A program made the position numbers and the translations under genes. Under the pieces are notes generated by a model. The model did no database searches, had not been told where the DNA came from, and saw only the letters and a program-made list of their open reading frames with translations. Positions 41,642-51,310 of a stretch of DNA of 64,000 bases are shown piece after piece; within the stretch, counting starts at the first letter, position 1, and each line of letters begins with the position of its first letter. This DNA comes from JANQRA01 sp035762545 (GTDB taxonomy: Bacteria > Actinomycetota > Acidimicrobiia > Spongiisociales > ZC4RG35), in assembly GCA_035762545.1 (NCBI GenBank), contig DASTOM010000027.1, positions 41,745 to 105,744 on the forward strand, written 5' to 3'.

Positions 41642-42772
41642 ATGAGCACTGAGACACCGGTCCTGGGTCTCGGCCCGGTAGATCGAGCCGAACCGTCCCG
41701 ACCTTCCCGATCGATGTGGGGTGCCGTCGGCATGGTTCTCTTGGGCACGGCTGCGTTGACCATTGGCGTCGGAGTGGGCATGCGCTGGCTCCTGGTTACA
41801 GGCCTCTCCTGGCCGACGATTCTTGGCCTGACTTCACTGGTGATAGGCACGACTCTGCTGGCAGTGGGATCGGGGCGAATCGTCCGTGATCGCAGACCTC
41901 TCGTCAGATGGCTGGTGCTGCCGCTGATCTGGATCGGTGTAGCCGTGATGGTCTGGACTCTGTCACCCGCTCTCATCGCCACGGTCGTCCCGCCGACACC
42001 TCTCGACCTCACCCCAAGCGACGTCGGGCTCGACGCCGTCGAGGTCGTCTTCCCGACGACTGACGGTGTCGAGCTCGCCGCCTGGTACCTCCCTTCCAGC
42101 AATGGCGCGGCGGTGGTGCTTCGGCACGGGTCCGGCTCCAATTCGGCGGCGACGATGGATCACGCGACTGTCCTGGCAGAACATGGGTTCGGCGTCCTGA
42201 TGACCGACGCCAGGGGGCATGGGCGCAGCGGCGGCCGCGCCATGGACTTTGGCTGGAATGGGGATGCCGACATAGCGGCGGCGGTGACGTTTCTTCAGAG
42301 CCTCCCGGACGTCGATCCTCACCGGATCGGGGTCATCGGCCTTTCCATGGGCGGGGAGGAGGCGATAGGAGCCATTGCCGCCGACAGACGAATCGATGCC
42401 GTGGTGGCCGAGGGAGCGACGGCCCGGACCCACGAAGACAAGCGCTGGCTCAGCGAGGTCTACGGGTGGCGGGGATCCGTTCAGGAAGCTCTCGAATGGG
42501 TGCAGTATCGATTCACGTCCGTCCTGGCGTCGCCTGCCATACCGGCGTCTCTCCGGGAATCGGCCCAGGCGGCCTCACCACGGCCAGTCCTCCTGATAGT
42601 CGGTGAGGCCACGGCGGACGAGGCCCATGCCGCCGATCACATCGCCGCGGATGCGGACAACGTGATTGTGTGGGAGGTCGTCGGTTCGGGCCATGTCGGA
42701 GCGCTGGCCACGGCTCCGGCCGAATGGGAGGCCAGAGTCGTCGCCTTCCTCGAGAAGGCTTTGGGAGACTGA
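41642..42772 (+). CDS. Membrane-anchored alpha/beta hydrolase
   Basis: Protein of 376 aa: three hydrophobic helices in the first 110 residues, then an alpha/beta hydrolase domain. The oxyanion region is LRHGSGSN (about 157) and the nucleophile elbow is GLSMGGEEA (Ser about 235); a late His (GSGHVGAL, about 351) and Asp complete a plausible triad. Esterase/peptidase-like; substrate unknown. Confidence 0.88.
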   Translation: MSTETPVLGLGPVDRAEPSRPSRSMWGAVGMVLLGTAALTIGVGVGMRWLLVTGLSWPTILGLTSLVIGTTLLAVGSGRIVRDRRPLVRWLVLPLIWIGVAVMVWTLSPALIATVVPPTPLDLTPSDVGLDAVEVVFPTTDGVELAAWYLPSSNGAAVVLRHGSGSNSAATMDHATVLAEHGFGVLMTDARGHGRSGGRAMDFGWNGDADIAAAVTFLQSLPDVDPHRIGVIGLSMGGEEAIGAIAADRRIDAVVAEGATARTHEDKRWLSEVYGWRGSVQEALEWVQYRFTSVLASPAIPASLRESAQAASPRPVLLIVGEATADEAHAADHIAADADNVIVWEVVGSGHVGALATAPAEWEARVVAFLEKALGD

Positions 42773-42803
42773 ACGAGCCCTCTAGGTCACGGTCAGCGCG
42801 AGG

Positions 42804-43205
42804 TCATGACCCCCATCCGGGAGGCGGTTCGCGATATCCCTCGACGAAGTTGTAGTACTCGCGGAGGGCGGTGCACAGGCCGTCGTCGTCGAAGTCGAGG
42901 AGGAGGGCACCCGCGAGGGTCACCGGGTCGTCGTTGATCCGCATCGTGGTCCAGAACTCCACGACCGCCCGGTCTCCGTCGACATATGGCTTTCCCATGC
43001 GAACAGTCACGTCTGACTGGACCGCAGTCACCCCCGACCAGTACCCGATGACACCGGCTCGTCCCTGGTTGGGCTCGTCCTGATAGATGTCGTTGCGGTA
43101 GGTGCCGTTCTCGGCGAACAGGGAAGCCGCCAACTCGGCGTCGGCCGTTTCCCATGCGACCCGGTAGGTCTCAGACCACTCCTCGAGCCTGGCTGTCTCG
43201 GTCAT
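42804..43205 (-). CDS. SnoaL/NTF2-like protein
   Basis: Protein of 133 aa of the NTF2-like fold (ELAASLFAENGTYRNDIY, VEFWTTMRINDDPVTLAGALLLDFDDDG). Such proteins are small isomerases, hydrolases or scaffolds. ATG 43205 is chosen; the frame is open to 43274 but lies in the operator region. No clear link to neighbours. Confidence 0.83.
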   Translation of the reverse strand: MTETARLEEWSETYRVAWETADAELAASLFAENGTYRNDIYQDEPNQGRAGVIGYWSGVTAVQSDVTVRMGKPYVDGDRAVVEFWTTMRINDDPVTLAGALLLDFDDDGLCTALREYYNFVEGYREPPPGWGS

Positions 43206-43274
43206 CTGTCTCCTCTCGACATGGGCGAGCGTACCGGCCCGAAATGGTCCCGGGGCTGTCGACAGAAAACCCAT

Positions 43275-43298
43275 ACAATCGGTTGCGCAATCGGTTGC
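43275..43298 (+). promoter_or_regulatory. Tandem LacI-type operators at the liv-type operon promoter
   Basis: Two consecutive 12-mers, ACAATCGGTTGC (43275-43286) and GCAATCGGTTGC (43287-43298), match the palindromes at 52363, 52447, 57300 and 57404. TTGCGC (43284-43289) and TATTGT (43306-43311), 16 bases apart, could be -35 and -10, with the second operator between them, as expected for repression. Confidence 0.75.
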
Positions 43299-43370
43299 AG
43301 GGTCGTATTGTCCGCCCGGGCCGGACCCGGCGTAGTGTCGTGGACACTGGCCGACGAGGAGGAAGAACGT

Positions 43371-44771
43371 ATGAAACGACTACTGGCATTGATCGCGGTG
43401 CTGGCCATGGTGCTGGCAGCGTGTGGGGACGGTGACGAAGGCTCCGACACGACGGCCGATGGTGGCACCGATACCACCGCCGATGGAGGCACCGACACCA
43501 CCGAGGGGAGCACCGACACCACCGAGGGCGGAGGCGAGGAGCCCGCGGGCGACCCGATCGTCTTTGCGACCTCCCTACCGCTGACGGGTGAGTTCTCCGG
43601 CGTGGGCTCCAAGCACCAGGACGGCTATCAGTTCTGTGTCGATGAGATCAACGCACGTGGCGGTCTACTGGGCCGACCCGTCGAGCTCCTCGTAGAGGAC
43701 AACCGGTCCGACACCGAAGTGGTGGTGACTCAGACCGAGCGCTTCATCACCGTCGACGGCGCCGACGTACTGTTTGGCACCTTCTCCAGCCTCCTCGGCT
43801 ACCCGGCGTCGACCATTGCCGAGCAGAACGGGATGGTCTATCCGATGCCCTCATCAGGTGCCCTTCGGATCTGGGAGCGTGGCTACGAGAACATCTTCTA
43901 CTTCCAGCAGCTGCCCGCCGAGGCGACCGGGTCCTCGATGGTCGACCTGGTCAACTACTACACCGAACAGGGAATCATCACCGAGCCGATGGAAACCATG
44001 GCGGTCGTTTCGGCCGACGACTTCTTCGCAGGTGCCATTGCCAACGGCTTCCTCGGTGGCGAGGTCAGCTTCCCGGACTCGGACGAGACGGTGAGCCTGG
44101 CTCCCGGCTACGCGGCCGAGATGGGCATGGAAGTCGTGTTCGATCAGCAGTGGCCTGTCGGCTTCACTGACTGGCTGACACTGGCCAACTCCATCGCCGC
44201 AACCCAGCCCGACATGATCGTGATGACGACAGCGTCCGTCGATGAGTCGATCTCGTTGCTCCGTGCACTGGAGACCGTGGGTTACAACGATGCCGAGCTC
44301 GTCTACAGCTCCCAGGGGGCACAGTCCGAGTTCCAGGAGGAACTCGGCGCGACCTCCAACGGTGTCGTTATCCACTCAGTGTGGGCCCGTGAGGCCAACT
44401 GGGAGGGGACACTCGCCGGTGAGACCTACAGCAACGAGGACTTCATCTCCGGGTTCGAAGCGGCATACGGGCGTCTCCCCGATGAAGACGAGGCGCTTCC
44501 TTTCGCCGTGTGTCAGGGTATGGAGCAAGCCATCATCGGGACCGGCGGCACGGACAACGCCGCCATGAGCGAGTGGTTGCACAACCTGACTCCCGAGACC
44601 GCTGTCCGCACCATCGTTGGTGACTTCGTGTGGGACGAGCGGGGTCTGCCCGACGGTCGAGCCTTCCTGGTCAATCAGTGGCAGGACGACACTCTGGCCC
44701 TGGTGTACCCGGTGGGTGAGTTCGAGGGAACTGCCGATCTGGTCTACCCCAAGCCCCCATTCGGCGGATAA
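43371..44771 (+). CDS. Branched-chain-amino-acid-type ABC transporter binding lipoprotein
   Basis: Exported lipoprotein of 466 aa, type I periplasmic-binding fold (Peripla_BP_6). Signal MKRLLALIAVLAMVLAAC with lipobox LAAC (Cys about 18), then a Thr/Asp/Gly linker containing near repeats of DTTADGGT. Binding-fold segments FATSLPLTGEFSGVG, ELLVEDNRSD and MPSSGALRIWERG follow. ATG 43371 is preceded by GAGGAGGAAG. Members bind amino acids, amides, urea, aromatic acids or sugars; the operon partners suggest a carbohydrate-derived compound. Confidence 0.93.
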   Translation: MKRLLALIAVLAMVLAACGDGDEGSDTTADGGTDTTADGGTDTTEGSTDTTEGGGEEPAGDPIVFATSLPLTGEFSGVGSKHQDGYQFCVDEINARGGLLGRPVELLVEDNRSDTEVVVTQTERFITVDGADVLFGTFSSLLGYPASTIAEQNGMVYPMPSSGALRIWERGYENIFYFQQLPAEATGSSMVDLVNYYTEQGIITEPMETMAVVSADDFFAGAIANGFLGGEVSFPDSDETVSLAPGYAAEMGMEVVFDQQWPVGFTDWLTLANSIAATQPDMIVMTTASVDESISLLRALETVGYNDAELVYSSQGAQSEFQEELGATSNGVVIHSVWAREANWEGTLAGETYSNEDFISGFEAAYGRLPDEDEALPFAVCQGMEQAIIGTGGTDNAAMSEWLHNLTPETAVRTIVGDFVWDERGLPDGRAFLVNQWQDDTLALVYPVGEFEGTADLVYPKPPFGG

Positions 44772-44794
44772 AGAGAGCAACGGCGTCAATAGAA

Positions 44795-44832
44795 GAGTTC
44801 GGGGCCCTTCGCCCCCCAGGGGCCCCGAACTC
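44795..44832 (+). terminator. Hairpin between binding-protein and ATPase genes
   Basis: GAGTTCGGGGCCC (44795-44807) pairs with GGGCCCCGAACTC (44820-44832). No T-run; probably an attenuator or mRNA stabiliser that keeps the binding protein more abundant than the membrane parts. Confidence 0.75.
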
Positions 44833-44867
44833 GACAAGCGACGAGGCGAGAGTGACAGAATCGAACC

Positions 44868-45602
44868 ATGGCCCTGCTTGAACTCGCCTCGGTGACCAAG
44901 ACCTACGGCGGCATCGTCGCTGTGGACGGGGCGTCGTTCCAGGTCGAGAAGGGAAAGATCACGGCTCTGATCGGCCCGAACGGCGCAGGCAAGACCACTG
45001 CGTTCGACACGGTGTGTGGGGTGGTCCGGGCGGACTCCGGGTCGATCTCCCTCGATGGGAAGAACATCACCAACCAGCGCCCGCACAAGATCACCAAACA
45101 AGGTCTGGGGCGGACCTTCCAGATAACGCGTGAACTCGGTGAGATGACGGTCCTCGAGAACATGGCGGTCACCGAGGTGCCGAACGGTCTCCGAAGTCTC
45201 GGTGGGCGTCGTATCTCACCTGCCGAACGCGAGCAAGCCATGGACCTCCTCGCCTTCGTGGGGATCGACAAGCTGGCGAATGAACCTGCCAAGAAGCTTT
45301 CGTATGGTCAGCGCAAGCTCCTCGAGTTCGCTTCAGTGCTGATGGCGGACCCCAAACTCGTTCTTCTGGACGAGCCGGCCGGGGGAGTGAACCCGGCCCT
45401 GCTCGATCGGCTTATCGACAGGATCCGCGAGGTGAACGCACGGGGTACGACGTTCCTGATCGTCGAGCACAACATGGACGTGGTGATGACCCTGTCCGAT
45501 TCGGTCGTGGTGATGGCCCATGGTCAGGTCCTCATCCAGGACAGCCCAGAGACGGTCCGTGAGGACAAGCGGGTGCTGGATGCCTATCTGGGGGAGGCCT
45601 GA
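44868..45602 (+). CDS. livG: Branched-chain-type ABC transporter ATPase (LivG-like)
   Basis: ATPase of 244 aa. Walker A GPNGAGKT (about 38), signature LSYGQRK (about 147), Walker B LVLLDEPAGG and switch region VEHNMDVVM. NPALLDRL identifies the LivG branch. It overlaps livF by one base (TGATG). Confidence 0.95.
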   Translation: MALLELASVTKTYGGIVAVDGASFQVEKGKITALIGPNGAGKTTAFDTVCGVVRADSGSISLDGKNITNQRPHKITKQGLGRTFQITRELGEMTVLENMAVTEVPNGLRSLGGRRISPAEREQAMDLLAFVGIDKLANEPAKKLSYGQRKLLEFASVLMADPKLVLLDEPAGGVNPALLDRLIDRIREVNARGTTFLIVEHNMDVVMTLSDSVVVMAHGQVLIQDSPETVREDKRVLDAYLGEA

Positions 45603-46342
45603 TGTCCGCGCTGCTCCAGCTCAACTCGGTCCGCGCCGGGTATGGCAGCGGTCCGGACATCCTCACCGATGTCACCATCGAGGTTGAACAGGGCCGGTCG
45701 TACTGCGTGATCGGGCCAAACGGCGCCGGCAAGTCGACGATGCTCAAGGTCATCTCCGGTCTGCTGAAACCGAGGGACGGCGAGGTGGTGTTCGAAGGCT
45801 CCCAGATCGGCGGGAAACGTCCCGACCAGATTCTCGGTGCCGGGATCTGCTTCGTTCCCCAGGACCGCACCGTGTTCCCGGACATGAGCGTCAAGGAGAA
45901 CCTGGTCATGGGTGGGTATCTCGTCCGTGACAGGGCGACGCTGAACGGCCGTCTTCAGCAGGTGATGGAGATATTCCCGATCCTCGCTGAGCGTGCGTCC
46001 CAGGCGGCGCAGAGCATGTCGGGCGGCGAGCAACAGCTGCTCGCCCTTGGTCGCGCACTGATGGTCGAGCCCAAGCTGATGATGGTCGACGAGCCCAGTC
46101 TCGGTCTGGCGCCGCAAGCGGCACGCCAGGTCTTCGAGACGATCAGACGTCTCGCAGACGAGCTCGGGGTGACGATCCTCATGGTCGAACAGAACGTCCG
46201 TCGTGGTCTCGAGCTAGCAGACCATGCCTTCGTCCTCGACCTCGGGACCAAACGATTCGAGGGCGAGTCGGCGGCGATCGCCGAGGACCCCAGGGTTCGG
46301 GACCTCTACTTGGGGAGCATGGCTCCGGAGGACGGGAAGTGA
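45602..46342 (+). CDS. livF: Branched-chain-type ABC transporter ATPase (LivF-like)
   Basis: ATPase of 246 aa with Walker A GPNGAGKS (about 39), signature MSGGEQQ (about 140), Walker B LMMVDEPSLGL and VEQNVRR. Second ATPase of the heterodimer. Its stop overlaps the GTG of the next gene. Confidence 0.95.
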   Translation: MSALLQLNSVRAGYGSGPDILTDVTIEVEQGRSYCVIGPNGAGKSTMLKVISGLLKPRDGEVVFEGSQIGGKRPDQILGAGICFVPQDRTVFPDMSVKENLVMGGYLVRDRATLNGRLQQVMEIFPILAERASQAAQSMSGGEQQLLALGRALMVEPKLMMVDEPSLGLAPQAARQVFETIRRLADELGVTILMVEQNVRRGLELADHAFVLDLGTKRFEGESAAIAEDPRVRDLYLGSMAPEDGK

Positions 46343-47214
46343 CTGCCTTCCTCCAAGTCGTGATCCTGGGGCTGTTGCTCGGGGGCGTGTACGCCCTGAT
46401 GGCTTCCGGGCTCACATTGATGTTCGGTGTGATGCGGGTGGTGAACCTGGCCCACGGCGCATTCATAATCCTCGGCGCCTACTTCGCCTACTACCTGTTC
46501 GAATGGATCACTCTCGATCCGTTCCTTTCGATGGTTCTTGCCATCCCGGTTTTCTTCCTGCTCGGGGTGGGTCTGCACAGACTCTTGTTCCCCCGTCTCG
46601 AAGGCTCACACCGGTTCGGGGAGATGACGGTGCTACTGACATTCGGTCTCGCTTTCATCGTGGAGGGTCTGATGTCGTACTTCTTCACCGGGATCTTCCG
46701 GACGACCAACCCCCCGTACTCCACCGAGGCTTTCCTGTGGGGCCCATTCTTCATACCCAAGGGTCAGTTTTTCGCCTGCATCGCCAGCGCAGCGCTCCTC
46801 ATCGCGTTGTGGGCCTTCCTGAAGTGGACAAGGGTCGGGTCAGGTGTGCGGGCCACCATGCAGAACCGTGACGCTGCGCAACTGGTGGGGGTCAACGTGC
46901 GTGGGGTCTCCACCTTCTCATTCGGCATCGGGATGGCTGTGGCCGGAGCGGCCGGGGCCCTGGTCAGCTTTCTGTTCCCCTTCTTCCCATTCCGCCACTG
47001 GCAGTGGATCGCCATCCTTCTTTCCCTGATCGTGGTCGGGGGGATGGGGAGCATCAAGGGTGCGGTGATCGCCGCACTCGTCCTTTCGGTCCTTAGTTCG
47101 ATAGTCACCACCGAGATCAGCCCGATATGGGCACCGCTCACGTTCTTCCTTGCTCTGTTCATCACCCTGATCATCAGACCCCAAGGTCTGTTCGGTAAGA
47201 CGAGGCGGATCTGA
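46339..47214 (+). CDS. livH: Branched-chain-type ABC transporter permease (LivH-like)
   Basis: Permease of 291 aa with about eight hydrophobic segments and the family opening GLLLGGVYALMASGLTLMFGVMRVVNLAHGAF (shown in part by GLTLMFGVMRVVNLAHG, about 26-42). GTG 46339 overlaps livF. Forms the membrane pore with LivM. Confidence 0.94.
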   Translation: MTAFLQVVILGLLLGGVYALMASGLTLMFGVMRVVNLAHGAFIILGAYFAYYLFEWITLDPFLSMVLAIPVFFLLGVGLHRLLFPRLEGSHRFGEMTVLLTFGLAFIVEGLMSYFFTGIFRTTNPPYSTEAFLWGPFFIPKGQFFACIASAALLIALWAFLKWTRVGSGVRATMQNRDAAQLVGVNVRGVSTFSFGIGMAVAGAAGALVSFLFPFFPFRHWQWIAILLSLIVVGGMGSIKGAVIAALVLSVLSSIVTTEISPIWAPLTFFLALFITLIIRPQGLFGKTRRI

Positions 47215-48224
47215 TGACAGATCTGAAGGACACCCGCGCCGAGACCGCCGACATGGAGGTGCAGCCGAACCGGAGCAAGTGGATCGTCGCCGTGGCCGTG
47301 CTTGCCCTCGCCCTGACCCTCCCATTGGCCCGGTTCCTCGGCACCTACAACTACATCCTCCAGGTGGGGATCGTGGTATTCATGTGGATCGCTCTGACCT
47401 CGAGTTGGAACATCCTCGGCGGATACACGGGTTACATCTCGCTCGGCCATAACGTGTTCTTCGGGGTCGGCGCCTACGTGTCGGGCATCCTTCTGGTCTA
47501 CAACGACCTCTCCCCATTTGTGACGGCACCCCTGGCTGGTCTGGTGGCGCTCATCCTTGGGGTCGTGGCCGGGTTGATCACGTTCCGGACCAAAGGACCT
47601 GCCTTCATCGTGGCCACCATCGCGATGTTGCTCGTCGTGTTCATCCTCATGGACAATTGGGAGTTCATCGGTGGCTCCAACGGGCTCAGTCTCCCGTTGC
47701 CACCGTTCCCGGTGGAATGGGTCAAGGTTCCCTTCTATTACGCGATGCTGGCTGCTGCTGTCCTAGCGGTGATGCTGGGACACCGCGTCGCCCACTCCAA
47801 GATGGGTTTGGCCCTCAGAGCGATCGCCGAGGACGAGACCAAAGCCGAGGTCGCTGGGATCCACACCCGTTTGTTCAAACTGATGGCATTCGCTCTGAGT
47901 GCCTTCTTCCCCGGTGTTGCCGGAGCGATCTGGGGCTACTCGCTCGCATATCTCAGGCCTACTGCCTTCTTCCTCATCAGCGTGGCCGCCCAGATGGTGC
48001 TGATGGCGATCATCGGCGGTCGCGGCACCGTGGCAGGACCGGTCGTCGGCGCCATCTTCCTGGTGACTCTCAACGAGCTCTCCGTCACCTACTTTGGGGC
48101 GTCAGAGATCAACCTGACCATCACGGGTGTGGTGATGGTGCTCGCTCTTCTCTTCTTCCCACTCGGTCTGGTTGGGACACTCCGGGAGAAAGGCCGCCTG
48201 CCTGCCTGGCTGGACTGGGACTGA
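47214..48224 (+). CDS. livM: Branched-chain-type ABC transporter permease (LivM-like)
   Basis: Permease of 336 aa with about ten hydrophobic segments; GGYTGYISLGHNVFFGVGAY (about 64-83) is the LivM signature and AIAEDETKAEVAGI the loop facing the ATPase. One-base overlap with livH. Confidence 0.94.
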   Translation: MTDLKDTRAETADMEVQPNRSKWIVAVAVLALALTLPLARFLGTYNYILQVGIVVFMWIALTSSWNILGGYTGYISLGHNVFFGVGAYVSGILLVYNDLSPFVTAPLAGLVALILGVVAGLITFRTKGPAFIVATIAMLLVVFILMDNWEFIGGSNGLSLPLPPFPVEWVKVPFYYAMLAAAVLAVMLGHRVAHSKMGLALRAIAEDETKAEVAGIHTRLFKLMAFALSAFFPGVAGAIWGYSLAYLRPTAFFLISVAAQMVLMAIIGGRGTVAGPVVGAIFLVTLNELSVTYFGASEINLTITGVVMVLALLFFPLGLVGTLREKGRLPAWLDWD

Positions 48225-48225
48225 C

Positions 48226-49362
48226 ATGGCAGACCGCACGCTCACCATCGCCATGAACGGGGTGACCGGGCGCATGGGCCGCTCTCAACACCTGGAGCGG
48301 TCGATCATGGCGATCAGGGATCAGGGCGGTGTCGAGACGAGCCACGGCGAGGTGATGCTCGAGCCGATACTGGTGGGAAGGAATAGAGAGCGTCTCGCCG
48401 AACTGGCCAGACGGTTCTCCTTGGAGCGATGGACCACGGATCTCACGTCGGTCCTGGCCGACCCCGAGGTCGACATCTACTTCGATTCGCAGCGGACCGA
48501 CCTCCGAGCCGACGCGGCAATCGCCGCCATCTCGGCGGGGAAGACGATCTACTGCGAGAAGCCGCTGGCGGAGACAGCCGACGTCGCCCACGACCTCGCC
48601 GCTCGAGCCCGATCCGCAGGAGTCAAGAACGGTGTCGTACAGGACAAGCTCTTCCTTCCCGGTCTTCTCAAACTGAAAGGTCTCATCGACGAGGGCTTCT
48701 TCGGTCGCATCCTCGATGTCAGGATCGACTTCGGCTACTGGGTCTTCGAGGGGCACGACCAGCCAGCACAGAGGCCCAGTTGGAACTATCGAGCGGAGGA
48801 GGGAGGCTCGATCATCCTCGACATGTTCCCTCACTGGCAATACGTGATCGAGGGCCTCTTCGGGCCGATCGAGTCCGTGTCTGCCCTCGGCGTCACCCAC
48901 ATACCGACCCGATATGAAGACGGTGAGCCCTACCAGGCAACGGCCGATGACGCCGCCTACGGGATGATGACCCTCGCCAGCGGGGCGATCGTCCAGGTGA
49001 GTTCGTCTTGGGTCACCCGTGTCAACCGGGATGATCTCGTCATCTTCCAGGTGGATGGTGTCGAAGGGTCAGCAGTCGCGGGCTTGCGCGACTGCAAGGT
49101 CCAACCACGGTCCGACACGCCACGGCCGGTCTGGAACCCCGACATTCCCAACCCACACGACTTCCGATCCCAATGGACCGAGGTCAGGGCGGGCGAACAG
49201 TTCGACAACGGTTTCAAGCTCCAGTGGGAGCAATTCGTCAGACACGTCGTCGACGATGAGCCCTTCCCCTGGGATTTCGCATCGGCGGCGCGTGGCTCCG
49301 ACCTGGTCGACGCCGCGATGACGTCCTGGCGGGAAAGACGCTGGGTCGATCTCGCCTCATGA
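48226..49362 (+). CDS. Gfo/Idh/MocA-family oxidoreductase
   Basis: NAD(P)-dependent dehydrogenase of 378 aa, longer than the other two family members here. The nucleotide site reads NGVTGRMGRS, DSQRTDLRAD is the loop of the second strand, CEKPLAE (about 104) is the catalytic Lys motif, and DMFPHWQYV the His motif. ATG 48226 immediately follows livM. Its co-transcription with DUF993 and a TIM-barrel isomerase is a recurring combination in Actinobacteria for carbohydrate use (inference). Confidence 0.9.
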   Translation: MADRTLTIAMNGVTGRMGRSQHLERSIMAIRDQGGVETSHGEVMLEPILVGRNRERLAELARRFSLERWTTDLTSVLADPEVDIYFDSQRTDLRADAAIAAISAGKTIYCEKPLAETADVAHDLAARARSAGVKNGVVQDKLFLPGLLKLKGLIDEGFFGRILDVRIDFGYWVFEGHDQPAQRPSWNYRAEEGGSIILDMFPHWQYVIEGLFGPIESVSALGVTHIPTRYEDGEPYQATADDAAYGMMTLASGAIVQVSSSWVTRVNRDDLVIFQVDGVEGSAVAGLRDCKVQPRSDTPRPVWNPDIPNPHDFRSQWTEVRAGEQFDNGFKLQWEQFVRHVVDDEPFPWDFASAARGSDLVDAAMTSWRERRWVDLAS

Positions 49363-50495
49363 GTGTGGTGCGGCTTCTCAGCTCCGACGGCCCCGTCGAA
49401 TACGAGCTCGGCACCATCGAGGCGATCGAGCCTCCGATCGGGTTCCGTCCCCGGACCAGAGTCGCCTACGCCGCCGCTCACGTCGTTGCCAGAGCAGACG
49501 ACTCCAGTCGGATCGACTGGGACAGCACCCTCGCCTTCCGGCACCATCTCTGGTCGCTCGGTTTCGGTGTCGCGGATGCCATGGACACGGCTCAGCGGGG
49601 GATGGGGCTCTCCTCCGAACAGGTGCGCGAGTTGATCAGGCGGTCAGCTGCTGACGCACCCGAGGGCGCCCTGCTCGGCAGCGGGGTCACCACGGACGAT
49701 CTCAGCGGCCCCGACCACACCCTCGAGACGATCGAAGAGGCCTACCTCGATCAGGTGGAGTTCGTGGAGGGGACCGGCTCGGGCGTGGTGCTGATGGCGA
49801 GCCGGGCACTGGCCGCCACGGCCACCGGCCCGAGTGACTATGCGCGGGTGTACGCCAGGATCCTCGGGGAGGTCAGCAAACCGGTGATCCTGCACTGGCT
49901 CGGCCCGATGTTCGATCCGCAACTCGACGGCTACTGGGGGAGCACCGACCCGATCGCAGCGATGGAGTCGCTGCTTTCGATCATCGGTGACGCCGCCGCC
50001 AAGGTGGACGGGATCAAGATCTCGATGCTCGACGAGGATCTGGAGCTAGAGCTCCGGCGGCGACTACCCGATGGGGTCAGGTGCTACACCGGCGACGACT
50101 TCAACTTCCCGGCTTTGATCCAGGGTGACGGGTCCCACCATTCCGACGCATTGCTAGGGATATTCGATGGCATAGCCCCGGTGGCGGCAGCCGCACTCCA
50201 GGCCCTCGATGAAGGAGACTCTGAGCGGTACGAGACGCTGCTGGCCCCGACCCTCGCTCTTTCCCGTCACATCTTCTCGACGCCCACTTATCACTACAAG
50301 ACCGGGTTGGTCTTCCTCGCCTATCTCTCCGGCCATCACGACGGGTTCAACATGCTCGACGGCCAGCAGACGATGCGGTCGGCGGAACATCTCGGTGATC
50401 TGGTCGTGATGGCGGACCGGGCCGGTCTCTTCTCCAATCCGGACGAGGTCGCACGACGCCTCCGCGCCATCCCAGAGCTCCTCGGCGTCGAGTAG
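49359..50495 (+). CDS. DUF993 protein (aldolase-like)
   Basis: Protein of 378 aa with the DUF993 signatures RVAYAAAHVV (about 34), IDWDSTLAFRHHLW (about 52) and AMDTAQRGMGL (about 76). The family is related in fold to the dihydrodipicolinate-synthase/NAL TIM barrels; a Lys in DGIKISMLD (about 207) could be the Schiff-base residue. Expected reaction: retro-aldol cleavage or a related step on a sugar-acid-like intermediate, unproven. ATGA overlap with the dehydrogenase; three-base gap to the next gene. Confidence 0.88.
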   Translation: MSVVRLLSSDGPVEYELGTIEAIEPPIGFRPRTRVAYAAAHVVARADDSSRIDWDSTLAFRHHLWSLGFGVADAMDTAQRGMGLSSEQVRELIRRSAADAPEGALLGSGVTTDDLSGPDHTLETIEEAYLDQVEFVEGTGSGVVLMASRALAATATGPSDYARVYARILGEVSKPVILHWLGPMFDPQLDGYWGSTDPIAAMESLLSIIGDAAAKVDGIKISMLDEDLELELRRRLPDGVRCYTGDDFNFPALIQGDGSHHSDALLGIFDGIAPVAAAALQALDEGDSERYETLLAPTLALSRHIFSTPTYHYKTGLVFLAYLSGHHDGFNMLDGQQTMRSAEHLGDLVVMADRAGLFSNPDEVARRLRAIPELLGVE

Positions 50496-50497
50496 CC

Positions 50498-51310
50498 ATG
50501 GTCGACGGCCGGTTGAGCCTCAACCAGAAGACCACCGACCGGATCGGGGTTGCCGAGGCGGTGTCGGTTTGCGCGGATGCCGGGCTGGGATGGATCGGAC
50601 TCTGGCGTGATCCGGTCGCGACGTTCGGTTTGAGGGAATCGGCGGATGCGGTCATGGCTTCTGGGCTCCGGGTCTCCAGTCTGTGTCGTGGGGGATTCTT
50701 TCCCGCCGACAACGAGGAGCAGTTCGAAGCGAACATCGCAGACAATCTCGAGGCGCTACAGGAGGCGGTCACGCTCGGCACCGACGTGGTGGTCCTGGTT
50801 TGTGGCGGGATTGCCGGCGGTGACCTCGACCGCTCGCGCCGGCAGGTGGTGGAGGGGCTTGCCCGAATCGTCCCGCGGGCGTCCGAGCTCGGGGTGCGTC
50901 TCGCCATCGAGCCTTTGCATCCGGTGTTCGCCGCAGACCGTTCGGTCGTGGTGACCATGGCCCAGGCCCTCGACATCGCCGAGGAGCATCCCCCAGAGGT
51001 AGTCGGTGTGGTTGTCGACACGTTCCATTTGTGGTGGGATCCCGAAATCTGGGCCCAGATTCGTCGTGCCGGCTCCCGCATCTTCTCCTACCAGGTATGT
51101 GACTACCTCGACCCGCTTCCGGACATCCTGTTGGGCCGGGGGATGATGGGCGATGGGGTCATCGAGTTTCGGAGATTCACCGAGGCGGTGGTGGCCGCCG
51201 GCTACGAAGGACCGATCGAGGTCGAGATCTTCAACGACGAGATCTGGGGCCGGGACGCCTCCGAAGTCGTGGCGGAGATGATCGAGAGGTTCGACCGGCT
51301 GGTGATCTAG
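50498..51310 (+). CDS. Sugar phosphate isomerase/epimerase-like TIM barrel
   Basis: Protein of 270 aa of the xylose-isomerase-like AP_endonuc_2 family. Metal-site residues: Glu in AIEPLHP (about 147), Asp in VVDTFHLWWDPE (about 179) with the nearby His, and the late Glu in IEVEIFND (about 243). Isomerase or epimerase of the pathway. Its end overlaps the end of lacI by four bases, convergently. Confidence 0.9.
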   Translation: MVDGRLSLNQKTTDRIGVAEAVSVCADAGLGWIGLWRDPVATFGLRESADAVMASGLRVSSLCRGGFFPADNEEQFEANIADNLEALQEAVTLGTDVVVLVCGGIAGGDLDRSRRQVVEGLARIVPRASELGVRLAIEPLHPVFAADRSVVVTMAQALDIAEEHPPEVVGVVVDTFHLWWDPEIWAQIRRAGSRIFSYQVCDYLDPLPDILLGRGMMGDGVIEFRRFTEAVVAAGYEGPIEVEIFNDEIWGRDASEVVAEMIERFDRLVI

